64,000 bases of DNA, taken from NCBI GenBank assembly GCA_963703175.1, contig OY969794.1, positions 744,001 through 808,000 of the forward strand. The letters are read 5' to 3'. This DNA is from VRUE01 sp963703175 (GTDB taxonomy: Bacteria > Actinomycetota > Thermoleophilia > Solirubrobacterales > 70-9). The notes below the pieces were generated by a model, which searched no databases, had not been told where the DNA came from, and was given only the letters and a program-made list of their open reading frames with translations. Below are positions 25,433 through 33,264 of this stretch, piece after piece. Within the stretch, counting starts at the first letter, position 1; each line of letters opens with the position of its first letter. The translations under genes were made by a program, and so were the position numbers.

Positions 25433-28245
25433 GGCGCGCCATGGTGATCTTCTTCCTCTCCCTGGCGACGCTTCTGCCTACGGCCGCACCGGCCGTCGCC
25501 CAACCGGGCTTCGGCCTCAAAGACCTCGCCGTCTCCTTTGAAGAAGAAGGCGGGGCCACGGCCGAAAGGGCGGGCTCTCACCCCTACGCCTTCACCACGA
25601 CGATCGACGTTAACGCCGAAGGCTCCGGCGCGGAACAGTTCCCGATCGACGCGGCCAAGGACATCGAGATCGACCTGCCGCCGGGCCTGGTGGCAAACCC
25701 CGGCGCCGTGTCCACCTGCGATGCCGCCGTCTTTCTCGCCTCCGCGGAAGGCAAACACCCCAAATGCCCAAACACGACCGTGGTCGGTCTGACCACGGTC
25801 GAAGTCGGCACCAACGAACCCGGCCCCTGGAGCGCTCCCGTCTACAACATGACCGCGCCGCGCGGAGCGGTGCTCAAATTCGGCTTCATCGCCCTCGGGG
25901 TGCCGGTCACCTTCGAAGCGGGCCTGCGCCCCGACCCCCCTTACAACGGCTTCGTCAACATCGCCAACATCCCCCAGGCGGTCAACTTCTACGGATCGAA
26001 GACGACGATCTGGGGCGATCCCTCAGATGAAAGCCACGACCCCCTGCGCGGCGAATGCCTCGACAGTAACGGGAAATCGAAGGGCCTCTGCCACGTCAGC
26101 TCCAACGGCCGGCCCTTCCTCACCCTGCCGCGCAGCTGCCAGGGACCGCTCACCACCACCTTCCGCGCCCGCTCCTGGCAGGATCCCTCCACCTGGCTCA
26201 CCCAGTCGGTGGGGAGCGGAGCGATGAGCGACTGCACCTCACTCTCCTTCGCCCCCACGATCGACGCCCGCACCTCGAGCGACCGCGTCTCGAGCCCCTC
26301 GGGTCTGGCCTTTGACCTCGACGTCTCCGACGAGGGCCTCACCAGCGCCGCTGGGCGCGCGGACTCCGACATCCGCTCCACCACCGTGACTCTCCCCACG
26401 GGGGTGACGATCAACCCCTCTCAGGCAGAAGGGCTCGCGGTCTGCAGCGAGTCTGAGCTCGCAGCGGAGGAACCGGACTCCGCCTTCGGCGCCGGCTGCC
26501 CGGCCGCCTCGAAGATCGGCGACGCCGAAGTCGAAACCCCGCTTTTAGAAGGCCAGGTCCTGCAGGGCTCGCTGTTCGTCGCCGAGCCCTACGCCAACCT
26601 CGCCGGCAATTCGCTGATCGCCCTCTACCTCGTGATCAAGGACCCCGAGCGGGGAATCATCGTGCGCCAGCCGATCTCTGTCTCACCCGACCCGGTAACC
26701 GGGAGGCTGATCAGCACCGCCACCGAGATGCCCCAGCTGCCCTTCAGCCACTTCCGCCTGCACTTCCGCGAAGGCGGCCGCTCATCGCTGATCACCCCGC
26801 CGGGCTGCGGGACCTTCCAGACCGACGCGGCCTTCACTCCCTGGGCCGCCCCCGCCGCCTCCCAGCCCGCGAGCTCTGCCTTTGGGATCAACCATGGCAT
26901 CGACGGCGGCGCCTGCCCCACCGGCCCCGCTCCCTTCAACCCAGGTTTCAGCGCCGGCACGTTCAACAACCAGGCCGGCTCCTTCTCACCCTTTGCCCTG
27001 CGCATCACCCGCGGGGATGGCGAACAGGACCTGACCAAGGTCTCCTCGGTGCTGCCCCCCGGGGTCGTCGGCAAGATCGCCGGCATCCCCTATTGCCCCA
27101 ATGCCGGCATCGCCCGCGCCGCCTCCCGCACCGGCCCCCATGGGGGCGCCGAAGAGCGCAGCGACCCCTCCTGCCCGGCGGCCAGCCTGATCGGCCACAC
27201 TCTCGCCGGCGCCGGCGTGGGCTCCCAGCTCACCTACGTGCCCGGCTCGCTCTACCTCGCCGGCCCCTACCACGGCGACCCGCTCTCAATCGTCTCGATC
27301 ACCCCCGCCCTCGCGGGCCCCTTCGACGCCGGCACCGTCGTCGTGCGCTTCGCGCTCACGCTCGACCCCGTCACCGCCGAAGTCAAAGTGGACGGCTCGG
27401 CCTCAGACCCGATTCCTCACATCCTCAAGGGCATTCCCCTGAACGTCCGCGACCTGCGGGCCTTCACCGACAGGCCGGGCTTCACGCTGAACGCGACCTC
27501 CTGCGAAACCGGGAAGGCGCGGGCGACCCTGTGGGGAGCGGGCACCGTGCTCGCCCCGGGACTCGAAACCCCGGTCGGGAAAAGCGATCGTTACCAGGCG
27601 GCCGGTTGTCAGTCTCTGGGCTTCAGGCCCAGGTTGACGATCGCCCTGGACGGCGGCACCGCCCGCGGCGACCACCCGGCCCTGCGGGCCGAAGTGCGCC
27701 CGCGTGAGGGGGATGCCAACTTCTCGAAGGCGGTGGTCAGGCTGCCGCACTCCGCCTTCCTCGATCAGGCCCATATCCACACGATCTGCACGCGGGTGCA
27801 GTTCGCCGCGGGCGCCGGCAACGGCGCCGAGTGCCCCGCGGGCTCGGTCTACGGCCGGGCCGAGGCCCGGAGCCCGCTCCTGGATGAACCGCTCTCGGGC
27901 CCCGTCTTCCTGCGCTCCTCCTCCCACAACCTGCCCGACCTGGTCGTCGCCCTGCACGGTCTCTTCGACATCGACGTCGCCGCCCGCATCGACTCAGTTC
28001 ACGGCGGCATCCGCAGCACCTTCACCGGCATCCCCGACGCTCCCTTCAGCCGTTTCGTCTTGTCGATGCAGGGCGGTCGCAAGGGACTGATCGTCAACAG
28101 CAGAGGGCTCTGCTTAAAACCGACCCGAAACCGCGCTGACGCCAAACTCCTCGGCCAAAACGGCAAGCGCGACGCGCTCAGGCCGATCGTCGGAGCGAGC
28201 TGCGGCAAGGGCCACCGCAAGCGCCACCGGCACCAGGGCGTCTAG
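25429..28245 (+). CDS. Large secreted repeat protein coupled to the NHL protein
   Basis: The 938-residue product has a signal peptide (to about residue 24, PAVAQ) followed by GFGLKDLAVSFEEEGG. At least three repeat units are visible, each with a (I/V)xLPPG(L/V)xxNP..(V/S)..C....L or ITLPxGVxI motif and a (Y)xKIG.A..ETPLL / GSVYGRAEARSPLLDEPL motif followed by G.(L/V)F.(A/R)..(Y/H). Cysteines are paired within units (for example STCDAAVF...HPKCPNTT). This pattern recurs in big exported proteins of Solirubrobacterales and probably builds a chain of beta domains on the surface. The C-terminal tail is basic (GKGHRKRHRHQGV). The ATG overlaps the upstream stop, implying co-translation of the pair. 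Confidence 0.8.
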   Translation: MRRAMVIFFLSLATLLPTAAPAVAQPGFGLKDLAVSFEEEGGATAERAGSHPYAFTTTIDVNAEGSGAEQFPIDAAKDIEIDLPPGLVANPGAVSTCDAAVFLASAEGKHPKCPNTTVVGLTTVEVGTNEPGPWSAPVYNMTAPRGAVLKFGFIALGVPVTFEAGLRPDPPYNGFVNIANIPQAVNFYGSKTTIWGDPSDESHDPLRGECLDSNGKSKGLCHVSSNGRPFLTLPRSCQGPLTTTFRARSWQDPSTWLTQSVGSGAMSDCTSLSFAPTIDARTSSDRVSSPSGLAFDLDVSDEGLTSAAGRADSDIRSTTVTLPTGVTINPSQAEGLAVCSESELAAEEPDSAFGAGCPAASKIGDAEVETPLLEGQVLQGSLFVAEPYANLAGNSLIALYLVIKDPERGIIVRQPISVSPDPVTGRLISTATEMPQLPFSHFRLHFREGGRSSLITPPGCGTFQTDAAFTPWAAPAASQPASSAFGINHGIDGGACPTGPAPFNPGFSAGTFNNQAGSFSPFALRITRGDGEQDLTKVSSVLPPGVVGKIAGIPYCPNAGIARAASRTGPHGGAEERSDPSCPAASLIGHTLAGAGVGSQLTYVPGSLYLAGPYHGDPLSIVSITPALAGPFDAGTVVVRFALTLDPVTAEVKVDGSASDPIPHILKGIPLNVRDLRAFTDRPGFTLNATSCETGKARATLWGAGTVLAPGLETPVGKSDRYQAAGCQSLGFRPRLTIALDGGTARGDHPALRAEVRPREGDANFSKAVVRLPHSAFLDQAHIHTICTRVQFAAGAGNGAECPAGSVYGRAEARSPLLDEPLSGPVFLRSSSHNLPDLVVALHGLFDIDVAARIDSVHGGIRSTFTGIPDAPFSRFVLSMQGGRKGLIVNSRGLCLKPTRNRADAKLLGQNGKRDALRPIVGASCGKGHRKRHRHQGV

Positions 28246-28330
28246 AGAACCCAGACCACGAAAGGGCCCGGATGCGGGTGACAGGCCCGAGTGGGCGATC
28301 GCTAGGCGGATTCATCAGGTGGTGTAGGTG

Positions 28331-28400
28331 GATAACTTGAAGCCTTGCGGTGGTCGAACTTCTTCGCCGCGCGGCCCAGGCCCAGCGTCCCCAAGTTATC
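28331..28400. repeat. Spaced inverted repeat between convergent genes
   Basis: GATAACTTG at 28331-28339 and CAAGTTATC at 28392-28400 are perfectly complementary. The right arm includes the stop codon of the regulator gene. The inner 52 bases contain CTTGCGG and TTCTTCGCC, faintly like the core of the large palindromes at 53110-58486. Confidence 0.4.
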
Positions 28401-29391
28401 GTTTCGACGCGGTCCGCTCATTGCGGAGCGCCTGATGAAGTGAATCGAGAGCGGTGCGTGCGAAGTGCGAGTCGCCGCCGAACTCGAGGCGGCCGGTTTC
28501 CGGCTCGGTCAGAGCATTGAGCCAGGATCCGGGTTGACCGATCAACGAAGCATCGGCAGCACCCGTGAGGCGCGTCGTGTAGGAGGCGATCTCTCCTTCG
28601 CGGACGACGATGTCCACGCCAGCGAGGTCGCGTTGGTCACCGGTGGGGAGCTCGGCTGCCAGTCGACACACTCCCGAAAGACTCTTCGGCATGCTCAACA
28701 GAGGCGCCGAAAGGAGGAATATCGCCTCGAGATCGAGCCACGAAAGGAGAGGCGTGCCGGCTGCTCGGTGTCGGCGCTCCCAGCGGACCGCGGCCGTGAG
28801 TGGAGCCACCGCCTGGCATAGCCAGCGGGTCACTGCGTAGGGCGTGCCACGACCGTTGCCGGGACACGCTTCGACTTGCTCGGTGAGTCGCAGGGCGCTG
28901 ATGCGCCATTCGAGCGACGGATAGCTGATCGCGACAAACAGGCGGTCCAGCTCAGTAAGAGTGCGGGGACCAGCGGCGAGAGCCCGGAGCATTCCCGTCG
29001 ACCAGCCTTCGCCAAATGCCTTGATCGCGGACTTGGCCGGGTTACTGCCGAGTTCCACCGGCCCCAGGGGAGCGTTCGCAAGCCAATCCTCGAGAACCCG
29101 GGCGACGAAGAGGAGATCGCTGCCGGCGCCGGTCAGCTGATACTCGAGCGCTCCGGCGAAGTCATCGCGCGGGCGCGTTGCGATCACGTCGATCGCGATC
29201 AGTTCGTTGAGATAGGCGCGCAGCGTCGTCTTTGGAGGCGCCCCGGAAGATCGCCTCAGGTCTGATTGACGCTTTGGCCCGTCGGCGAGCGCCCGCAGGA
29301 TGGCCACGTTCAGTGGCGCGGCGAGCAGCAGAAGGGCGTACGCACCGGAGCGCGCCCTATCCCCGCTCGCGTTGGCTGTGCTTGCAGCCAT
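28396..29391 (-). CDS. Tandem HxlR-type regulator with SCP2-like C-terminus
   Basis: The 331-residue product contains two winged-helix units of HxlR type in a row: PLNVAILRALADGPKRQSDLRR (about 27-48) and GMLRALAAGPRTLTELDRL (about 132-150), each followed by recognition-helix and wing-like sequence. The C-terminal 90 residues (DIVVREGEIASYTT...GSWLNALTEPETGRLEFGGD) resemble an SCP2 sterol-carrier-like domain that could bind a lipid or hydrophobic effector. It is probably a ligand-responsive repressor. A palindrome 12 bases upstream of its own start codon suggests autoregulation. Neighbours give no clear target. Confidence 0.75.
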   Translation of the reverse strand: MAASTANASGDRARSGAYALLLLAAPLNVAILRALADGPKRQSDLRRSSGAPPKTTLRAYLNELIAIDVIATRPRDDFAGALEYQLTGAGSDLLFVARVLEDWLANAPLGPVELGSNPAKSAIKAFGEGWSTGMLRALAAGPRTLTELDRLFVAISYPSLEWRISALRLTEQVEACPGNGRGTPYAVTRWLCQAVAPLTAAVRWERRHRAAGTPLLSWLDLEAIFLLSAPLLSMPKSLSGVCRLAAELPTGDQRDLAGVDIVVREGEIASYTTRLTGAADASLIGQPGSWLNALTEPETGRLEFGGDSHFARTALDSLHQALRNERTASKR

Positions 29392-29402
29392 GCAAAGATA
29401 TT

Positions 29403-29422
29403 ATGACACTAATCAATGTCAT
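29403..29422 (-). promoter_or_regulatory. Operator-like palindrome upstream of the HxlR/SCP2 regulator
   Basis: ATGACA (29403-29408) and TGTCAT (29417-29422) are perfect inverted half sites across eight A/T-rich bases, ending 12 bases before the regulator start. This is the expected position for autorepression. Confidence 0.5.
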
Positions 29423-29475
29423 CGGGGTAGTCCGTCGCCGAGGATCCGAAGCGGCCGCGCGGCCGTCCTCTTGAC

Positions 29476-29688
29476 ATCTGGACCTCGACCCGCCCTCGGC
29501 TACGATCGCGCTCGGCGACGCCGGCCCAAACGGTCGCGAGCCCGCGCCGAGGCTCTACTGGAACTACGGCGACTCGGTGATGGCCGCCTACGAGCGCCAC
29601 TGCGACGGCGCCTTCGAGTGCTGGACCACCCGTCATCTGGAGAACTTCGTCAACGTGGTGGCTGGAGGAGTTCCCGCGGCGGAATAGA
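29476..29688 (+). pseudogene. Truncated copy of the coxE 3' end
   Basis: This segment encodes, in one frame ending with TAG at 29686-29688, a copy of the CoxE C-terminus: LDPPSATIALGDAGPNGREP joined directly to PRLYWNYGDSVMAAYERHCDG and on to VVAGGVPAAE. Compared with the intact gene at 15067-16476 it lacks about 20 codons between GREP and PRLYWN and the whole N-terminal part, including MIDAS. The junction coincides with a short GAGCC repeat, consistent with slippage. DNA identity in the last 150 bases is high, so the copy is fairly recent. It has no start signal and ends 13 bases before the DUF4389 gene. Confidence 0.8.
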
Positions 29689-29701
29689 AAGAGGGACGAG
29701 G

Positions 29702-30319
29702 ATGGAGCCCTCCCCGTATCCAGTCACGTTCTCGGTCGACTATCCGGAGCGGCAGCTCAACCGGCTGACGACCTTCTTCCGCATCTTCACCGTGATCCCG
29801 ATCGCGATCCTGATCGCGCTGCTGCCGGGCGGCAGCATCGGCAGCTACGACTACGGGGTGGCGGCCTCCACCGGCACTCTCGTATTCGTGCCGATCGTTC
29901 TGATGCTCCTCTTCAGGAAGAAATACCCGCGCTGGTGGTACGACTGGAACCTCGAATTCCTGCGCTTCGGCAACCGGATCGGCGTCTACCTGGCACTGAT
30001 GGACGATGAGTACCCCTCCACCGACGAGATGCAGGCGGTCCACCTCGACTTCGCCTACCCCGACGCCGAGCGCCTCGAGCGAGGGCTGCCATTGGTCAAG
30101 TGGTTGCTCGCCATCCCCCACTACATCGTGCTCTTCTTCCTCTCGATCGGCGTCTTCTTCGCCGTTATCTTCGCTTGGTTCGCGATCCTCTTCACCGGGC
30201 GCTACCCGCGTGGCCTCTTCGACTTCGTCGAGGGCACGATCCGCTGGCACAACCGCGTCGCCGGCTACGCCTTCACCTTGGTCACCGACGAGTACCCGCC
30301 GTTCCGGCTGAAGCCCTAA
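29702..30319 (+). CDS. DUF4389-family membrane protein
   Basis: The 205-residue protein shows the DUF4389 pattern: YPVTFSVDYPERQLNRLTTFFRIFTVIPIAILIAL, a middle DWNLEFLRFGNRIGVYLALMDDEYP, and the closing FVEGTIRWHNRVAGYAFTLVTDEYPPF. Two to four transmembrane helices are present. The family has no established biochemical role. GAGGGACGAGG just before the ATG at 29702 fixes the start. It follows the coxE remnant; an intact upstream partner may have been lost there. Confidence 0.85.
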   Translation: MEPSPYPVTFSVDYPERQLNRLTTFFRIFTVIPIAILIALLPGGSIGSYDYGVAASTGTLVFVPIVLMLLFRKKYPRWWYDWNLEFLRFGNRIGVYLALMDDEYPSTDEMQAVHLDFAYPDAERLERGLPLVKWLLAIPHYIVLFFLSIGVFFAVIFAWFAILFTGRYPRGLFDFVEGTIRWHNRVAGYAFTLVTDEYPPFRLKP

Positions 30320-30334
30320 GCGGCCGCGCACTGT

Positions 30335-30790
30335 TCAGTGAGGTTCCCAGACGTCCGGCGCCTCGGTCAGGCGCCGGATCTCGGCCGGGAGCTGACCCGT
30401 GGCGACGTCGGCCAGGGTTACCGTCTCCAGCACCATGCGCATGCTTGCGCGCAGCGCCACCCAGACGTCGCGCAGCGGCGCCGCAACGCCGGAATAGGAG
30501 AGCTCGTCGGGCCGCTCGGAGCGGATGCTCGCGATCGGTCCCTCGACAGTGCGGATCACGTCGGCGATCGTAATCGTCTCGGCCGGCCGCGCCAAGCGGT
30601 AACCGCCCTCGGAGCCGCGCTGACTTCGAACTAGCCTGGCGTGGCGCAGCTCGATCAGGATGTTCTCGAGAAAGCGAAGTGGTACCGCCTGAGCATTGGC
30701 AATCGCTTCGCCCTTGACCGGCCCGCCGTCAGCCGCTGCCAGCTCCACCATCGCGCGCACCGCGTAGTCGACTTTCGCCGTGACGTGCAT
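30335..30790 (-). CDS. Rrf2-family transcription regulator (first of two)
   Basis: The 151-residue product is a typical Rrf2 winged-helix protein: VTAKVDYAVRAMVELA, AQAVPLRFLENILIELRHARLVRSQRGSEGGYRLARP (recognition helix and wing) and ITIADVIRTVEGP. It has no cysteine, so it cannot hold an Fe-S cluster like IscR and is closer in type to CymR or other cluster-free members. The ATG at 30790 matches the family start; an earlier in-frame start at 30805 is possible. Its paralog at 42397-42852 sits beside the sulfate transport genes. The target of this copy is unclear. Confidence 0.9.
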   Translation of the reverse strand: MHVTAKVDYAVRAMVELAAADGGPVKGEAIANAQAVPLRFLENILIELRHARLVRSQRGSEGGYRLARPAETITIADVIRTVEGPIASIRSERPDELSYSGVAAPLRDVWVALRASMRMVLETVTLADVATGQLPAEIRRLTEAPDVWEPH

Positions 30791-30831
30791 CGTCGGCCCA
30801 ACCATCTCAACCCCCCGCCTGGTTCGGCATC

Positions 30832-32190
30832 TCAGTCTCCGCTCGTTTCACCGAGCAAAGCCGGCGCAATCGACGTCACCTTTGACCCATCCGCCAAGCC
30901 CAGGTGAGCGAGGCCGAACAGGTCCTCAGTCGTACGCAGCAACGAGTACGGAGTGAGGCTCGTCGCATCCGTCGCCCCAGGAGTGAGGAAACGCGAGACG
31001 AGCAAGGCTCCGACGTGCAGCGGGTCATCGGCCGCCGCCGGCGCGGTTTCGGCCGCGGCCGGGCTTGCGCCGGCAAAGCTGACGATCAGCAGGCCGTCTT
31101 CCTTGTAGGCGGGCGAGGCGAGGATTTCGGGCACCCATTTGGCAAGGAAGGCATCGGCGGCCGCGGCGCCTTCGGCCGAACCAGGTGGGCACTGGCCGGT
31201 GACCCCCGCATTGCACGGCGTTGGGGCAATGTAGGAGTAGTTCGCCGTCTTCTCGGCCTTGTGCAGATCCGCCGACAGCTGTTCGAGCGGAACGTCGTTG
31301 GTCGCGCAATCGCCGAGGTCGAGCAGCGAGTGGAAGTGAACGAACGGGTTCTGTGCGGCGGCATATGCGCCGGGTGGTGGCGCTTCTGCCACATCGGGGT
31401 CAGGCTGCACGCAGTTGTCTGCTTTGCCAGCTTCGTCGACCATTCCCTCCATGTAGGCGTGCCAGCTGAAGCGGCCGCCGGCAAGCTGGTCGGCGATGGT
31501 CAACGTTTCAACCGGATAGACACAGCCGGCGCCGGATACGACGCCCTCGCTATCGACCTTGGCGCTCGACGGAAATTCGGTGTAGGTCGAGCAATCGGCC
31601 TCGGTCGAGGCGTTCGGCGGCTGGCCGCTGACCGCCGCGATGCCGTTCGGCAGGGCGGCTTCGTCAAGCAACGCGTAGCGGCCGAGCAGCTCGCCCTTGG
31701 GCCGCAGCTGCGTCGCCAGATATGGCATCTGCGACGCTTCGCCAAAGGTCGCCTCGTAGCCCGGGCTGGTGAGCGAAATGACGAAGACATGCTTGATCCG
31801 GCCCGCTTCCGGCAACGGCGGGGCTGCGGGGGGCGGTTCGCTGCTCGGGGCGCTTTCCGGTGGAGAAGCAGCTGGTTCCGGCGAGGCAACCGGCGCGCTG
31901 CTCAACGGCGCCGAGCTGGCTTCCGCCGGCAGCGGCGCGCTGCCGGCAGCGGACCCCGCCGACGGGGAGCTTTCCACCGGTGCGCTGCTTGCCGCCGGCA
32001 CGCCGGCGGGGGCAAGGCCGCGGCTGAGCAGCGCCGCCAAGGCGCCGCTATTGCCGGTCCCAGTCATCGCGCTGGCGACGATCGCCGCGGTGGCGACCAC
32101 CGAGGAGGCAACCAGCAAGCCAAAGCGTTTGCCGGTCAGCGTCTCGGCGGCCGCGAAGGCATCGCGGAAAGACTTTCGCAACGATTTCAT
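30832..32190 (-). CDS. Membrane-anchored phosphoesterase-family protein in the pst operon
   Basis: The 452-residue product has an N-terminal membrane helix (about 24-45), then a long Ser/Ala/Pro linker (about 55-135), then a domain starting RIKHVFVISLTSPGYEATFG that resembles the PF04185-type phosphoesterase/acid phosphatase fold (FSWHAYMEGM, NPFVHFHSLLDL, LLIVSFAGA, LLRTTEDLFGLAHLG). The metal ligands are partly altered: the family start (D/E)NxSF is replaced by TSPGYEA and the later FDE-type motif by SFAGA, so activity is doubtful. It is the last gene of a string of overlapping genes beginning with pstS, which supports a role connected with phosphate, perhaps as a binding or scavenging protein outside the membrane. 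Confidence 0.65.
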   Translation of the reverse strand: MKSLRKSFRDAFAAAETLTGKRFGLLVASSVVATAAIVASAMTGTGNSGALAALLSRGLAPAGVPAASSAPVESSPSAGSAAGSAPLPAEASSAPLSSAPVASPEPAASPPESAPSSEPPPAAPPLPEAGRIKHVFVISLTSPGYEATFGEASQMPYLATQLRPKGELLGRYALLDEAALPNGIAAVSGQPPNASTEADCSTYTEFPSSAKVDSEGVVSGAGCVYPVETLTIADQLAGGRFSWHAYMEGMVDEAGKADNCVQPDPDVAEAPPPGAYAAAQNPFVHFHSLLDLGDCATNDVPLEQLSADLHKAEKTANYSYIAPTPCNAGVTGQCPPGSAEGAAAADAFLAKWVPEILASPAYKEDGLLIVSFAGASPAAAETAPAAADDPLHVGALLVSRFLTPGATDATSLTPYSLLRTTEDLFGLAHLGLADGSKVTSIAPALLGETSGD

Positions 32191-32429
32191 TCGAGCAGCT
32201 CCAGCATCCGTTCTGCGGCCAAGAGCTCGGCGTCGACCCGTTGCAGCTCGGCGGCCTTGCGCGTCAATACATCCATCCGCACGTGGTCGCGAATCGCCAT
32301 CTCATAGAAGGCACCGCCGAGGTCGCTCTGCATGATCGTGAACTTCTCCAGCAGCCGGTCGCGCTGGGCGACGAGATCGGCGTTCGCGTTCTCCTCGACC
32401 TTCGCGTTCTCCTCGACCCCGGCGCTCAC
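32187..32429 (-). CDS. Small coiled-coil protein in the pst operon
   Basis: The 80-residue, highly charged protein (LVAQRDRLLEKFTIMQSDLGG...AAELQRVDAELLAAERMLELLE) is predicted helical with heptad-like leucines. It starts with GTG overlapping the preceding stop, and its own stop overlaps the phosphoesterase start (ATGA). I do not recognise a family. The tight coupling suggests it acts with its neighbours. Confidence 0.7.
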   Translation of the reverse strand: MSAGVEENAKVEENANADLVAQRDRLLEKFTIMQSDLGGAFYEMAIRDHVRMDVLTRKAAELQRVDAELLAAERMLELLE

Positions 32430-33064
32430 GGCTGGCTCCCCGCGGTCGGAGCGGCGGGCGCGGAGCCGGGATCGCCGCCGACGACGATCACGTCGGGCAA
32501 GTTCTGCTGCGCCTTGATGTAGGTCGAGCCGGTCTGCTCGACGTTGCCTTCGACCAGCTTGGTGTCTTCCTCGGTCTTCTGCGCGCTTGGTTTGAAGCCA
32601 GTCACCTGGTGGACGGTGCCGTTGCTGGTCTTGGCGACTACCTTGCCGGCCCCTTTGGTCGCGGCTTTGGCTTGCTTGGAGTTGCCTTTTTTGGCCTTAA
32701 CGGCCGTCGCCGCGGGGCCGGCGGCAGTCGTGCTCGCGACCGCAGCGTTCTGGTTACGCAGCGCCTCGAGCAGCGCCTCGTTTTCGTTTCCATCAGAGCC
32801 GCTACGGCCGACCACGACGCCGATCGCCACCGCGATCGGCAGCAGAGCGAAGAACCCCACCGCAGCGGCACGGCTGCTCGGCCCGGCTTTGGCTGCCGGC
32901 CGAGCCAGCGGACGGCGGGCGCGTTTGCTCATCGCGGCGAAGTAGCGGGAGGAAGGGTTGGCGCCGTTACCGCGCCGCGCCGCGCATTCCACGCAGTAGC
33001 GCTGCTGCGGATCCAGCGATGCGCCGCACTCCTCGCACGGTTCGTAGTGAGTCGGGCTGTTCAT
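32426..33064 (-). CDS. Zinc-ribbon plus single-helix protein in the pst operon
   Basis: The 212-residue product starts with a zinc ribbon: CEECGASLDPQQRYCVECAAR (four cysteines, CxxC spacing, residues 9-28). A basic stretch (about 45-60) leads to one transmembrane helix (AVGFFALLPIAVAIGVVVG), then a long low-complexity Ala/Lys outer region ending DLPDVIVVGGDPGSAPA-type sequence. It looks like a cytosolic zinc-binding head tethered to an extracytoplasmic tail. Its ATG overlaps the upstream stop and its stop overlaps the next start. I do not know a function for this architecture. Confidence 0.7.
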   Translation of the reverse strand: MNSPTHYEPCEECGASLDPQQRYCVECAARRGNGANPSSRYFAAMSKRARRPLARPAAKAGPSSRAAAVGFFALLPIAVAIGVVVGRSGSDGNENEALLEALRNQNAAVASTTAAGPAATAVKAKKGNSKQAKAATKGAGKVVAKTSNGTVHQVTGFKPSAQKTEEDTKLVEGNVEQTGSTYIKAQQNLPDVIVVGGDPGSAPAAPTAGSQP

Positions 33065-33264
33065 CGCTTGCGGCCTCCGTGGTCGTGCGATTTCGATCGC
33101 TTTTCCTGTCTCTGCGCGCGGGCCTCGAGGATGCGCTTGGATTCCGCCTGCTGATGGGCGGCCTTTTCCTGCGTCGTCGAGCAGCCCGCGAAGGCGCCTG
33201 CAAGCAGCAGCCCGCAGACGGCGAGGATCCCCAGCCGCGAGATATGCGGGCTAGCCGAACGCAC
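33061..33264 (-). CDS. Small lipoprotein in the pst operon
   Basis: The 67-residue product has a signal peptide and lipobox AGAFAGC (Cys at about residue 28); the mature 40 residues are charged and helical (TQEKAAHQQAESKRILEARAQRQEKRSKSHDHGG). It starts with GTG 14 bases inside the end of pstB. Its C-terminal His/Asp cluster (SHDHGG) could bind metal, though this is speculative. Confidence 0.65.
   Translation of the reverse strand: MRSASPHISRLGILAVCGLLLAGAFAGCSTTQEKAAHQQAESKRILEARAQRQEKRSKSHDHGGRKR

Noticed and set aside
30904..32307. Long plus-strand open frame (467 codons)
   Set aside because: It lies antisense to the pst-operon phosphoesterase gene and encodes Arg/Gly-rich sequence with no family features.
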